Shown piece by piece: positions 8,525 through 17,625 of a stretch of DNA of 56,370 bases. Numbering within the stretch: position 1 is the first letter of the stretch; the number at the start of each line of letters is the position of its first letter. The DNA is from CAYZPB01 sp964551195 (GTDB lineage Bacteria; Bacillota; Bacilli; Tepidibacillales; Tepidibacillaceae): NCBI GenBank assembly GCA_964551195.1, contig CAZKBI010000005.1, positions 1 to 56,370 of the forward strand, given 5' to 3'. A model generated the notes under the pieces. The model did not search any database, was not told where the DNA came from, and saw nothing but the letters and a program-made list of their open reading frames with translations. A program made the translations under genes and the position numbers.

Positions 8525-8872
8525 ATGAATTTAGTTGATCAAGTTATCAGAGAAAATTTAAGAACTGATTTACCAGATTTTCGCGCAGGTGACACTATCA
8601 AGGCACACGTTAAAGTTATTGAGGGTCAGCGCGAGAGAATTCAAGTTTTTGAGGGTGTAGTAATTAAACGTCAAGGCACAGGTATAAATTCGACTTTTAC
8701 TGTACGTAAAATTTCTAATGGAGTTGGTGTAGAACGTACACTGCCATTATACTCCCCTAAATTGAGCACAATTGAAATTGTGCGACGCGGTAAGGTTCGC
8801 CAAGCAAAGATTTACTACCTACGCAACCTACGTGGAAGAAAAGCAAGAATCAAAGAGAGAATCAAAAGATAA
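8525..8872 (+). CDS. rplS: 50S ribosomal protein L19
   Basis: L19 sits at the 30S-50S interface. The 115-residue protein shows the family pattern: FRAGDTIKAHVKVIEGQRER, then QVFEGVVIKRQGTGINSTFTV, and a basic C terminus (YYLRNLRGRKARIKERIKR). I placed the start at ATG 8525, seven bases after AGGAGGT (8511-8517). A TTG 24 bases further upstream would place the SD inside the coding region. A terminator follows. Confidence 0.98.
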   Translation: MNLVDQVIRENLRTDLPDFRAGDTIKAHVKVIEGQRERIQVFEGVVIKRQGTGINSTFTVRKISNGVGVERTLPLYSPKLSTIEIVRRGKVRQAKIYYLRNLRGRKARIKERIKR

Positions 8873-8883
8873 TGATTACACAG

Positions 8884-8913
8884 AAAAGGCTTGTACTATG
8901 CAAGCTTTTTTTT
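8884..8913 (+). terminator. Intrinsic terminator after rplS
   Basis: AAAGGCTTG (to 8893) pairs with CAAGCTTT (from 8901) across a 7-base loop, and the right arm runs into a stretch of nine T bases. It closes the rpsP-rplS block. Confidence 0.8.
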
Positions 8914-8920
8914 GTATAAT
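8891..8920 (+). promoter_or_regulatory. Possible promoter for lepB-rbgA-rnhB-yraN
   Basis: TTGTAC (8891-8896) and a perfect TATAAT (8915-8920) are 18 bases apart. The -35 lies within the rplS terminator stem, so the two elements overlap. It would start the next transcript about 35 bases before lepB. Confidence 0.5.
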
Positions 8921-8962
8921 TTAGTCATCGATTAGTAGATAAGAGAATGGAGTTTATGTCTG

Positions 8963-9505
8963 ATGAAAGAAAAAGTCTATAATGAAATAATTGACTGGGT
9001 CAAGGCAATAATTATTGCTGGATTGATTGCTTTCTTACTTCATACATTTGTTTTTTCTCTAGTTCTAGTCGACGGCGCCTCTATGAATCCGACACTAAGT
9101 GATTCAGAACGTCTGATTCTTAATAAGACCTCTTATGTGGTTAAAGAACCAGAACGCGCTGATATAGTAGTCTTTCATGTTTATAATTCTGAAGATTATA
9201 TAAAAAGAGTGATTGGACTACCCGGCGAAACAATTGAAATGCGTGCAGATCAATTGTTTATTAATGGTGAACCGGTTGATGAACCCTATCTCGCGGCTGC
9301 AAAATCAACCTATAACGAAGTTGGGATTTACCTGACCGAGGATTTCGGACCAATCAAGATTAACGACGATCACCTTTTTGTGATGGGTGATAACCGTAGA
9401 AATAGTAGTGATAGTCGCGCAATCGGTTCTATCGACAAAAAAGAGCTGATAGGTAAAGTTAGTATAAGAATCTGGCCGCTAACCAGTATTGGCTCAGTTA
9501 AATAG
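8963..9505 (+). CDS. lepB: Type I signal peptidase
   Basis: Signal peptidase I cuts signal peptides from exported proteins at the outer face of the membrane. The 180-residue protein is the small Gram-positive (SipS-like) form with one N-terminal membrane helix (about residues 13-33). The catalytic Ser40 lies in GASMNPTL and the general-base Lys81 in YIKRVIGLPGE. The late conserved box GDNRRNSSDSR is present. The SD is modest (GGAG, ten bases upstream). Its position between rplS and rbgA matches many Firmicutes. Confidence 0.96.
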   Translation: MKEKVYNEIIDWVKAIIIAGLIAFLLHTFVFSLVLVDGASMNPTLSDSERLILNKTSYVVKEPERADIVVFHVYNSEDYIKRVIGLPGETIEMRADQLFINGEPVDEPYLAAAKSTYNEVGIYLTEDFGPIKINDDHLFVMGDNRRNSSDSRAIGSIDKKELIGKVSIRIWPLTSIGSVK

Positions 9506-9524
9506 ATTTAGAGGAGGTAATCGA

Positions 9525-10394
9525 GTGAGTATCCAATGGTTTCCTGGGCATATGGCCAAATCTCAACGTGAGATTGTTGCTAAGCTTAAGCTTGTGGATG
9601 CAGTTATTGAATTATTAGATGCGCGTATTCCTCTTTCGAGTCGCAATCCGATGGTTGATGAGCTGATTGGAAACAAACCGCGTTTAATCCTATTAACAAA
9701 ATATGATTTAGCTGATCCAGCTGTCGTTACACGCTGGATTGAGTATTTTCAGGCCAATGGTATTCGAACATTGGCGATTAGTGCAACGACCGGACATGGT
9801 ATTAATAAAATATTTAATGAGCTAGCGAGCTTAACAGTAGAAAAACGTGAGCGTGATGAAAAAAGAGGAATCAGAAATAGAAATATAAAAACCATGATAA
9901 TCGGTATACCAAATGTTGGGAAATCGGCACTAATTAACCGATTGGTCAATAAAAGAGTTGCCAGGATTGGTGACCGCCCTGGGATAACCAAAGGACAGCA
10001 ATGGATTAGAATTGCTGAGGGTGTCGATTTACTTGATACACCTGGAATTCTCTGGCATAAGTTTGAGGATGAGAAGATCGGCTATCGTCTTGCATTAACT
10101 GGTGCGATAAAGGACGAGCTACTTCATTTTGATGATTTGGCAATTTATTTAATTAATTATTTTATAGAGCATTATCCAGAAAATATTACCAATCGTTACA
10201 ATGTTGATACTAGCAGTGGGCAGGCTATTGAAATAATAGAAAAAATTGCGATAAAGCGTGGCTGTCTCTTGTCGGGTGGTAGGGCAGATTTTGATCGAGC
10301 AGCTGAGTTAATCATTCGTGAGCTGCGATCCGGACTACTAGGACGCTACTGTTTAGAAAAGCCAGAACTTATTGATAAAAATGACAATGCTTAA
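9525..10394 (+). CDS. rbgA: Ribosome biogenesis GTPase RbgA (YlqF)
   Basis: RbgA is a circularly permuted GTPase needed for late assembly of the 50S subunit around L16. The motifs appear in the permuted order: TKYDLAD (G4), then GIPNVGKSALI (G1), then DTPG (G3). A C-terminal helical domain completes the 289 residues. The start is GTG 9525 with a strong AGGAGGT seven bases upstream, giving the family N terminus MSIQWFPGHMAKSQRE. A TTG 36 bases upstream would overlap lepB and bury the SD. Confidence 0.97.
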   Translation: MSIQWFPGHMAKSQREIVAKLKLVDAVIELLDARIPLSSRNPMVDELIGNKPRLILLTKYDLADPAVVTRWIEYFQANGIRTLAISATTGHGINKIFNELASLTVEKRERDEKRGIRNRNIKTMIIGIPNVGKSALINRLVNKRVARIGDRPGITKGQQWIRIAEGVDLLDTPGILWHKFEDEKIGYRLALTGAIKDELLHFDDLAIYLINYFIEHYPENITNRYNVDTSSGQAIEIIEKIAIKRGCLLSGGRADFDRAAELIIRELRSGLLGRYCLEKPELIDKNDNA

Positions 10395-10977
10395 TTATGA
10401 AGAATTATATTGGGAAAAAGGTTTTAGTTATGTAGCTGGAATCGATGAGGTTGGACGCGGCTGTTTGTGCGGTGATGTTGTAGCTGCCGCAGTTATTCTT
10501 GATCGTAAGAGGCCGATAACTGGGATCAAAGATTCTAAAAAACTCTCGGCAGTTAAACGAGAACAGCTTTATGAAGAGATAATCGATCAAGCTTTAGCGG
10601 TGGCAATTGGACGAATTGATGCCCAGACGATTGATCTAATTAATATTAAACAGGCAACTATTAAAGCCATGGAACAAGCCGTGCTGAAATTAAGTATCAA
10701 ACCTGATCTATTACTGATTGACGCAGAAATAATCTCTAGCCCCATTAAGCAGATTTCGATTATTAAAGGTGATAATGTAAGTCAATCGATTGCTGCGGCT
10801 TCAATTATTGCGAAGGTTACAAGAGATCGACTCTGTCTAAACTGGGGAGCAGATTATCCAGAATATAATATTGAACAACATAAAGGCTACGGAACGAAAG
10901 AGCATATTAGACTGCTCAAACTGTATGGAGCAACTCCAATCCATCGTCAGACTTTTCTCAAAAATATTTTTAAATAG
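10381..10977 (+). CDS. rnhB: Ribonuclease HII
   Basis: RNase HII removes ribonucleotides and RNA from RNA-DNA hybrids. The protein is about 198 residues, with the catalytic IDEVGRG (Asp22, Glu23), the next acidic site in LLLIDAE, and the conserved GDNVSQSIAAASIIAKVTRD. The gene overlaps the end of rbgA by 14 bases and has no clear SD, so translation probably depends on coupling. ATG 10381, ATG 10387 and TTG 10372 are all in frame, so the exact start is uncertain. Confidence 0.95.
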   Translation: MTMLNYEELYWEKGFSYVAGIDEVGRGCLCGDVVAAAVILDRKRPITGIKDSKKLSAVKREQLYEEIIDQALAVAIGRIDAQTIDLINIKQATIKAMEQAVLKLSIKPDLLLIDAEIISSPIKQISIIKGDNVSQSIAAASIIAKVTRDRLCLNWGADYPEYNIEQHKGYGTKEHIRLLKLYGATPIHRQTFLKNIFK

Positions 10978-10985
10978 GGACTAAG

Positions 10986-11348
10986 ATGAACAAGCACCAA
11001 ATCTACGGTAAAAATTCAGAGCTCATAGCGAAAGAATATTTAGAGGCGAAAAACTATCATTTAATAGAGATAAATTGGCGTACTAAATTTGGTGAGATTG
11101 ATTTAATAATGCGTGATGGCGAAACGATAGTTTTTGTCGAGGTTAAAGCAAGACGGAGCTCTAGTTACGGTTTTGCTCTTGAAGCGTTAACCGTTAAAAA
11201 ACAGCGACAATTAATTAAATTAGCCCAGCTTTATATACAGAGTAATGATCTCTGGAATCACGATTACCGTATCGACTATATTTCTATTCAGGAAGAAAAC
11301 CATCAGCTTGAGATTGAGCACCTATTTTCGGCAATTGAAATATTCTAG
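10986..11348 (+). CDS. yraN: YraN family (UPF0102) endonuclease-like protein
   Basis: This 120-residue protein belongs to UPF0102, a Holliday-junction-resolvase-like restriction-endonuclease fold. The core motif is visible as EINWRTKFGEIDLIM followed by VFVEVKARRS, the D...ExK pattern of a metal-dependent nuclease. Its cellular role is not well established. It commonly sits between rnhB and comM or dprA in Firmicutes and other bacteria, as here. The hairpin before comM follows immediately. Confidence 0.9.
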   Translation: MNKHQIYGKNSELIAKEYLEAKNYHLIEINWRTKFGEIDLIMRDGETIVFVEVKARRSSSYGFALEALTVKKQRQLIKLAQLYIQSNDLWNHDYRIDYISIQEENHQLEIEHLFSAIEIF

Positions 11349-11369
11349 CTGTGATTTTAATATTAAAGG

Positions 11370-11412
11370 AAAAACACCCCTATCAGAGAACTAATGATAT
11401 AGAGGTGTTTTT
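11370..11412 (+). promoter_or_regulatory. Hairpin ending at the comM start codon
   Basis: AAAAACACC (11370-11378) pairs with GGTGTTTTT (11404-11412), extended inward by further pairs around a loop of about 14 bases. The right arm contains the only SD-like bases for comM (GAGGTG, 11402-11407), and its T-run abuts the ATG at 11413. It may act as a terminator after yraN, as a block on comM translation, or both. Confidence 0.6.
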
Positions 11413-12972
11413 ATGTATGCAAAATTAAGAGGATTTACAATTCTCGGGATTGAGGGATATCCACTATTGATTGAGGTCGATATCGCCAATGGTTTACCCT
11501 ATTTCCAAGTCGTTGGTTTACCCGACTCTTCAATTCGTGAGGCCAAAGACCGCGTGCGTGCGTCGATTACTAATTCTGGCTTTAAATTCCCTTTAAAACG
11601 AATCACTGTCAACCTTGCGCCAGCCGATTTAAAAAAGGTGGGAAGTAGCTTCGATCTGTCGATTTGCGTTGGATTATTGTTAGCTTCACACGAGATAAAA
11701 CTCAATCCGCAGATTAAACTAGATGAAACCCTATTTATTGCAGAATTATCATTAGATGGTAGCCTACAACCTGTGAGTGGAATACTTCCGGTGGTCTTGG
11801 CAGCATTACGTAGTGGCGTAAAGCAAGTCATTCTTGCATCAGAAAATTATCGCGAGGCAAAGATTATTAAAGAAATTAAAGTACACGCTTTTAACAATCT
11901 GCGTGAGGTTGTTTGTTTTTTACAAACTGCCCAATACAATGATGAGCTAAGGGCTAACTCGGGAAATACCATATCCAAACAGCGACTAATAGAGGATTTT
12001 ATTGACGTTAAAGGTCAACAGCAAGCAAAAAGGATAATCAAGATTGCAGTAGCAGGAATGCATAATTTCCTAATGGTCGGGCCGCCAGGCTCTGGGAAGA
12101 GTATGTTAGCTAGAAGAATTCCCACAATTATGCCGGATTTAAGTTGGGAAGAACAACTTGAAGTTACTAAGATTTACAGTGTTGCCGGTAAACTGAAACA
12201 GAAAACAGCGCTAATTGAAAGTAGACCTTTTCGGAGCCCGCACCATACAATCTCTACCGCAGGTTTAATTGGTGGTGGGTCAATTCCACGACCTGGTGAA
12301 ATTAGCCTAGCCCATCGTGGTCTCATGTTTTTAGACGAGTTGCCGGAGTTTAATCGTACTGTTCTTGAAAGCTTGCGCCAACCACTAGAGGAAGGGATAG
12401 TACATATTAGCCGGGCTAGAGCTTCATATAAATATCCTGCTAAGTTTATGTTAGTTGCTGCTATGAATCCATGTAAGTGTGGTTTTTATGGAACAGATAT
12501 ACCCAACAAAAGTTGTATCTGTTCGCAGGCCGAAATTCAGCGTTACCGTAACCGGTTATCTGGGCCGCTGATTGATCGTTTCGACCTACACAGCGAGATC
12601 CCTTGGAGCAGTTTTGATGAGATAAGAGAGGCGAATATCGGACGCAGCAGTGGGGAGATGAAGGAAACCGTTAACAGAGCCCTTAATCTGCAGTTTAAAC
12701 GGTTTGAAGAGAGTGGTATAACCTTTAACTCAGAAATGAACAGCCAGATGGTTAAAACCCATTGTAGGCTTGATCATCAGACAGAACTTTTGCTCAAGAA
12801 AACCTTCAATTATTACGGTTTTAGTGGGCGATCTTTAGACCGAATTCTGAAAATTTCACGAACAATCGCTGATATAGAGAATAGTAGCGAGATTAAGCAA
12901 GAACATCTGGCTGAAGCGCTCAATTATCGTGTTCTGGACCGACGAGAACTTGAGGGGGGCTTAAAGCAATGA
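11413..12972 (+). CDS. comM: ComM-like Mg-chelatase-family AAA+ helicase (YifB)
   Basis: ComM is an AAA+ hexameric helicase. In naturally transformable bacteria it promotes branch migration during integration of incoming DNA. The 519-residue protein has the N-terminal ChlI domain (MYAKLRGFTILGIEGYPL), Walker A GPPGSGKS at 223-230, Walker B LMFLDELPEF, and the C-terminal magnesium-chelatase domain with the Cys-rich NPCKCGFYG and sensor region. It overlaps dprA by four bases (ATGA), linking two DNA-processing genes. The family is also common in species not known to be competent, so competence itself is only a possibility. Confidence 0.95.
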   Translation: MYAKLRGFTILGIEGYPLLIEVDIANGLPYFQVVGLPDSSIREAKDRVRASITNSGFKFPLKRITVNLAPADLKKVGSSFDLSICVGLLLASHEIKLNPQIKLDETLFIAELSLDGSLQPVSGILPVVLAALRSGVKQVILASENYREAKIIKEIKVHAFNNLREVVCFLQTAQYNDELRANSGNTISKQRLIEDFIDVKGQQQAKRIIKIAVAGMHNFLMVGPPGSGKSMLARRIPTIMPDLSWEEQLEVTKIYSVAGKLKQKTALIESRPFRSPHHTISTAGLIGGGSIPRPGEISLAHRGLMFLDELPEFNRTVLESLRQPLEEGIVHISRARASYKYPAKFMLVAAMNPCKCGFYGTDIPNKSCICSQAEIQRYRNRLSGPLIDRFDLHSEIPWSSFDEIREANIGRSSGEMKETVNRALNLQFKRFEESGITFNSEMNSQMVKTHCRLDHQTELLLKKTFNYYGFSGRSLDRILKISRTIADIENSSEIKQEHLAEALNYRVLDRRELEGGLKQ

Positions 12973-14066
12973 ACTATCAGAAGGAGATTATGCACTTAAA
13001 AATGATTAAAGGTGTTGGTGATGTAACGATTAGGAAAATCATTAACACAATTGATGATTTAGAAGAACTAAGAGGCATGGAAGCGTGTGAGATTGCAAAA
13101 CAGTCTGAAATCAGTAGAAAAACGGCTCAAGCGATTGTAACAGGGCTTGTAGATCCGGTTATACTAAGGGAGTTAGATGATTTAAACGAGACTATCCACA
13201 ACAAAAATATTAAAATATTAACGATTTATGATCGTGGTTACCCGCAAAACCTAAAAGAGATTGCTCAGCCGCCAGTTATGCTCTTTGCTCTGGGTGACTT
13301 AAGTCTGCTGGAAGACAAAATATTAGCGGTTGTTGGCACTAGAAAGCCGTCACATTATGGCGTCTATGCAACTAAGAAACTTGTCTGTCAACTTGTAGAT
13401 TACGGTTTTACAATTGTTAGTGGTCTTGCTAAAGGGATAGATAGCTTAGCACACAGTCTCACTCTAGATAATTCGGGTAGGACAATTGCTGTGCTGGGTT
13501 GTGGCATTGATATAATTTATCCGCAAGAGCACAGAGACTTATATAAGGCTATTGTCAGGGAGGGCTTAATCATCTCAGAATATCCACCTGGTGAAGGTGC
13601 GCGACCTGCCTATTTTCCGCTAAGAAACCGCATTATTAGTGGTTTGTCATATGGGACCTTAGTTGTTGAGGCCTCATTGAAAAGTGGAACTTTAATTACT
13701 GCCCAAGCTTCCTTGGAACAGTCGCGAGAGGTTTTTGCTATACCTGGCCCGATTTCTTCAATAAACAGCGTTGGGACAAATCACCTAATTAAACAAGGTG
13801 CTAAATTAGTGCAGACAATAGATGATATTATTGAAGAATTTACATATTTAGATTTAAGGAGCTCGGAAAAAGAGAAGGAAATTATCAAATTAACTGCTAA
13901 TGAACAGAAAATTTATAATGCTCTATTAATCGAAACAGCAGATATTGATCGCTTGCTTATAAAAACTAAACTAGATTTTAATGAAATCTATCAATACCTT
14001 CTGACGATGCAATTAAAGGGTTTAATTGTTAAGCTTCCTGGTGGCCGGTATATGCTCAATAGATAA
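12969..14066 (+). CDS. dprA: DNA processing protein DprA (Smf)
   Basis: DprA binds incoming single-stranded DNA and loads RecA during transformation. The 365-residue protein has an N-terminal helix-hairpin-helix/SAM-like region (MIKGVGDVTIRKII). The central Rossmann-fold domain carries VVGTRKPSHYGV, IVSGLAKGIDSLAH and VLGCGIDIIYPQEH. A C-terminal winged-helix-like tail starts near residue 300. It starts inside the comM stop (ATGA overlap). A promoter for topA follows, so dprA probably ends this transcript. Confidence 0.97.
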   Translation: MNYQKEIMHLKMIKGVGDVTIRKIINTIDDLEELRGMEACEIAKQSEISRKTAQAIVTGLVDPVILRELDDLNETIHNKNIKILTIYDRGYPQNLKEIAQPPVMLFALGDLSLLEDKILAVVGTRKPSHYGVYATKKLVCQLVDYGFTIVSGLAKGIDSLAHSLTLDNSGRTIAVLGCGIDIIYPQEHRDLYKAIVREGLIISEYPPGEGARPAYFPLRNRIISGLSYGTLVVEASLKSGTLITAQASLEQSREVFAIPGPISSINSVGTNHLIKQGAKLVQTIDDIIEEFTYLDLRSSEKEKEIIKLTANEQKIYNALLIETADIDRLLIKTKLDFNEIYQYLLTMQLKGLIVKLPGGRYMLNR

Positions 14067-14085
14067 TATAAGAAAAACTTGTTAT

Positions 14086-14115
14086 TTGACAAATTGGTCT
14101 ATACTAGTAAATAAT
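14086..14115 (+). promoter_or_regulatory. Probable promoter for topA
   Basis: A perfect TTGACA (14086-14091) lies upstream of AATAAT (14110-14115, spacer 18). TAAATA at 14108 with a 16-base spacer is an alternative -10. The region between dprA and topA holds nothing else apart from a small GCCA/TGGC repeat near 14125. Confidence 0.45.
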
Positions 14116-14164
14116 AGTGAAAGCCAGCACATTGGCAAGCCTATTATATATTTGGAGGTAAACT

Positions 14165-16234
14165 ATGGCACATTCGTTAGTTATTGTTGAGTCACCAGCT
14201 AAAGCTAAGACAATCGCCAAGCAACTTGGAAGAAATTACATTGTCAAAGCATCGATGGGACATGTAATTGATCTACCCAAAAGTCAATTGGGTGTTGATA
14301 TTGAAAATGATTTCACGCCAAAATATATTACAATCAGGGGCAAGGGAGATATTTTAAAAGATCTAAAAAAGGCCGCTAAAAAGGTGGACCGCGTCTATCT
14401 TGCAGCTGACCCTGACCGAGAAGGGGAAGCGATTGCTTGGCATCTTGCAAAGGCACTAGGCATAGACGAAGACGAAAAATACCGCGTTGTTTTTAACGAA
14501 ATTACCAAAGCTGCAATTAAGGAGGCCTTCCAAAACCCGCGTGAAATCGATATCGACTTGGTGAATGCTCAACAAGCAAGACGAGTACTAGACCGGTTAG
14601 TTGGTTATCAGATTAGCCCGCTTCTTTGGAAAAAGGTTAAGAAGGGCTTAAGTGCTGGTCGTGTTCAATCAGTAGCACTAAAAATGATTAACGATCGGGA
14701 AAATGAAATTTTAGCTTTTATACCAATTGAATATTGGTCACTAAAATTGAAGTTTGCGGCAGAACAAGGAGAATTTGTTGCAGGCTTTTTTGGCTATAAT
14801 AATAAAAAGTATGAGTTAAAAGATATAACAGAGGTTGATGAACTAGTTGCAAGTTTAGATGGCGCCGAGTATGCGCTTGATAAAATAAAAAGGAGCGAAC
14901 GTAGACGTAACCCAGCCCCACCTTTTATCACTAGTACACTGCAGCAAGAGGCTGCGCGCAAGCTAAATTTCCGAGCTTCAAAAACGATGATGATCGCTCA
15001 ACAACTTTATGAAGGAATCCAACTGCCTAAAATTGGGCTGACAGGTTTAATTACCTATATGCGTACCGATTCAATAAGAATTAGCGATACAGCTAAGGAT
15101 GAGACTAAACAATATATTATAGATAAATATGGTGATGAATATCTTAGCACAGCTAAAAAGGCGACCACAAAAAAGGGCGTACAGGATGCTCATGAGGCGA
15201 TTAGACCGACCTCAACTCTGCGTGAACCCGCTAGTTTAAAAGAATATTTATCACGAGATCAATACCGTTTATACACAATTATCTGGGAGAGATTAATTGC
15301 AAGCCAGATGGCACCGGCTATCTATGACACTGTTGCAGTTGATATTATTGCGGGCAGTAAGGCTGCCTTGTTTAGAGCAAATGGCTCAACAGTTAAATTC
15401 CCTGGTTTTATGAAGGTTTATATTGAGGGTAAGGACGATGGAAATGGTGATAAAGAGGAGTCTTTACCAGTCCTTACAGAAGATGAGAAATTAGAACTGT
15501 TAGAGACAGTGCCTGAGCAACACTTTACACAACCACCACCACGTTATACCGAGGCTCGGTTAGTAAAAACGATGGAGGAGTTGGGGATTGGTCGGCCAAG
15601 CACCTATGCGCCTACACTTGATACAATTCAGAAGCGTGGCTACGTTAAACTTGATCAGAAAAGATTCATACCAACTGAACTAGGTAAATTGGTTATTGAG
15701 ATGGTTGAGGAGTTTTTCTCAGACCAGATTAACGTGAAATTTACAGCTGAACTTGAGGAAAAACTGGATTTAGTGGAAGAGGGAAAACTTGATTGGGTTG
15801 AGCTTTTGCGTGAGTTTTATAAAGGATTCGAAGCGGATCTAAAGGTTGCTGAAGAAGAGATGAAGGATGTTGAGTTAAAAGATGAGGTTTCTGATCAGAT
15901 GTGCGAAAAATGCGGAAAACCAATGGTTTATAAGCTGAGCAGATATGGCAGATTCCTTGGCTGCTCGGGTTTTCCAGAGTGTCGCAATATTAAACCAATT
16001 ATTGTAAAAATAGATGTTGCCTGCCCGAAATGTGGCGACGATATTATTGTTAGAAAGGGCAAGAGAAAGAGTTTTTACGGTTGTAATGCTTATCCAGAGT
16101 GTGATTTTCTATCTTTTGACAAGCCGATTGTTCGCCCGTGCCCAAGCTGTGATAGCTTAATGGTTGAAAAATATCTCAAAAAAGGCGATATAATAAAATG
16201 TACTAAATGTGATTATACGGAAGAAATGTTATAA
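14165..16234 (+). CDS. topA: DNA topoisomerase I
   Basis: TopA relaxes negative supercoils. The 689-residue protein has the N-terminal Toprim domain (VIVESPAKAKTI, DPDREGEAIAWH) and the active-site tyrosine Tyr298 in LITYMRTDS. It ends in three zinc-binding C4 modules (CEKCGKP...CSGFPEC, CPKCGDD...CNAYPEC, CPSCDS...CTKC). The third module is shorter. The ATG has a TTGGAGG SD. The order topA-trmFO-xerC-hslVU-codY is typical of Bacillota. Confidence 0.98.
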   Translation: MAHSLVIVESPAKAKTIAKQLGRNYIVKASMGHVIDLPKSQLGVDIENDFTPKYITIRGKGDILKDLKKAAKKVDRVYLAADPDREGEAIAWHLAKALGIDEDEKYRVVFNEITKAAIKEAFQNPREIDIDLVNAQQARRVLDRLVGYQISPLLWKKVKKGLSAGRVQSVALKMINDRENEILAFIPIEYWSLKLKFAAEQGEFVAGFFGYNNKKYELKDITEVDELVASLDGAEYALDKIKRSERRRNPAPPFITSTLQQEAARKLNFRASKTMMIAQQLYEGIQLPKIGLTGLITYMRTDSIRISDTAKDETKQYIIDKYGDEYLSTAKKATTKKGVQDAHEAIRPTSTLREPASLKEYLSRDQYRLYTIIWERLIASQMAPAIYDTVAVDIIAGSKAALFRANGSTVKFPGFMKVYIEGKDDGNGDKEESLPVLTEDEKLELLETVPEQHFTQPPPRYTEARLVKTMEELGIGRPSTYAPTLDTIQKRGYVKLDQKRFIPTELGKLVIEMVEEFFSDQINVKFTAELEEKLDLVEEGKLDWVELLREFYKGFEADLKVAEEEMKDVELKDEVSDQMCEKCGKPMVYKLSRYGRFLGCSGFPECRNIKPIIVKIDVACPKCGDDIIVRKGKRKSFYGCNAYPECDFLSFDKPIVRPCPSCDSLMVEKYLKKGDIIKCTKCDYTEEML

Positions 16235-16282
16235 TAAAGCTAATAATGATATTCTAGATTAGATTAAATGGGAGCGAACAAG

Positions 16283-17596
16283 ATGGCGGATAAAGCGACT
16301 GTAAATGTGGTTGGTGCGGGCTTAGCTGGGGTTGAAGCAGCTTGGCAGATTGCCCAAAGAGGCGTAAAGGTTAACTTATACGAGATGAAAAGTCATAAAA
16401 AAAGCCCGGCGCACCATTCTGAGCTGTTCGCTGAGTTAGTATGTAGCAACTCATTTCGATCAAATAGTATCAATAATGGCGTTGGTTTACTTAAAGAAGA
16501 ACTACGTCAACTTGACTCTTTAGTTATTCAAAGTGCAGACCTGCATGCAGTACCCGCAGGTGGTGCGCTGGCAGTTGACCGAACTAATTTTTCTCAGGAG
16601 ATAACTGACCAGATTAAGGCTCACCCGCTAATCAACGTAATAGAAAAAGAGGTTACTGAAATCCCTGAGGGGATTACAGTGATAGCTACTGGCCCTCTAA
16701 CATCGGATGCTCTCACCACTTCAATTAAAAAGCTACTGGGTGAGAATTATCTTTATTTTTACGATGCGGCTGCGCCAATTATTTCTCGAGATAGTATTGA
16801 TTTTACAAAAGTGTATATTGCTTCAAGATACGATAAGGGCGAGGCTGCATATATTAACTGTCCGCTGACAGAGGAAGAGTTTGCGGTCTTTTATGATATC
16901 TTAATTTCTGCGGAGACGGTTAAACTTCAAGACTTTGAGCAGGAACACTATTTCGAAGGCTGTGTGCCAGTCGAGGTTCTCGCTAAAAGGAATCGCCAAA
17001 CACTACTCTTTGGAGCGATGAAGCCAGTGGGCTTGATAAATCCGCATGATGGCAAGCAACCTTTTGCTGTGGTACAACTGCGCCAGGATAATCAAGAGGG
17101 TACCATGTATAACATGGTCGGATTTCAGACAAATCTAAAATGGCCCGACCAGAAACAACTAATCAATAGTATTCCAGGTTTAGAAGATGCTGAAATACTT
17201 CGTTATGGTGTAATGCATCGGAATACTTATATTAACTCGCCTTTACTACTGAATTCTTTTTATCAATATAAGGAGAAGCCCACCTTGTTTTTTGCAGGGC
17301 AAATTACAGGTGTTGAAGGCTACGTTGAATCTACTGCATCAGGCTTAGTAGCCGGAATCAATGCTGCTGCCATGGCTAATGGCGGCTTCTTACTAAGCTT
17401 CCCCAAGAATACAATGATTGGTGCAATGGCGGATTATATCTCCGATGATCAGGTCACACACTTCCAGCCGATGAATGCTAACTTTGGTTTAGTACCACCA
17501 TTAACTATAAGAATCAGAAGTAAAAAAGAGAAAAACTTACAACTTGCCAACCTCGCTTTGGAGAGCTTGCAGAACTTTGTTGAAGAGTATTTATAA
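16283..17596 (+). CDS. trmFO: Methylenetetrahydrofolate-tRNA-(uracil-5-)-methyltransferase TrmFO (Gid)
   Basis: TrmFO makes m5U54 in the T-loop of tRNAs using methylenetetrahydrofolate and FAD. The 437-residue protein has the FAD-binding VVGAGLAGVEAAWQ at the N terminus, ELVCSNSFRSN, and the C-terminal GQITGVEGYVESTASGL. I chose ATG 16283 because the GGGAG at 16269-16273 is well spaced for it. The in-frame ATG 16268 overlaps that SD and has none of its own. The choice also gives the family's usual length. Confidence 0.97.
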   Translation: MADKATVNVVGAGLAGVEAAWQIAQRGVKVNLYEMKSHKKSPAHHSELFAELVCSNSFRSNSINNGVGLLKEELRQLDSLVIQSADLHAVPAGGALAVDRTNFSQEITDQIKAHPLINVIEKEVTEIPEGITVIATGPLTSDALTTSIKKLLGENYLYFYDAAAPIISRDSIDFTKVYIASRYDKGEAAYINCPLTEEEFAVFYDILISAETVKLQDFEQEHYFEGCVPVEVLAKRNRQTLLFGAMKPVGLINPHDGKQPFAVVQLRQDNQEGTMYNMVGFQTNLKWPDQKQLINSIPGLEDAEILRYGVMHRNTYINSPLLLNSFYQYKEKPTLFFAGQITGVEGYVESTASGLVAGINAAAMANGGFLLSFPKNTMIGAMADYISDDQVTHFQPMNANFGLVPPLTIRIRSKKEKNLQLANLALESLQNFVEEYL

Positions 17597-17610
17597 AGGA
17601 GTATTTATAA
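17585..17610 (+). repeat. 14-base tandem duplication at the trmFO stop
   Basis: GAGTATTTATAA occurs at 17585-17596 (the last codons and stop of trmFO) and again at 17599-17610, a period of 14 bases. It looks like a small slippage duplication and lengthens the spacer before the xerC SD. Confidence 0.8.
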
Positions 17611-17625
17611 GGGAAGGTATCAGAA

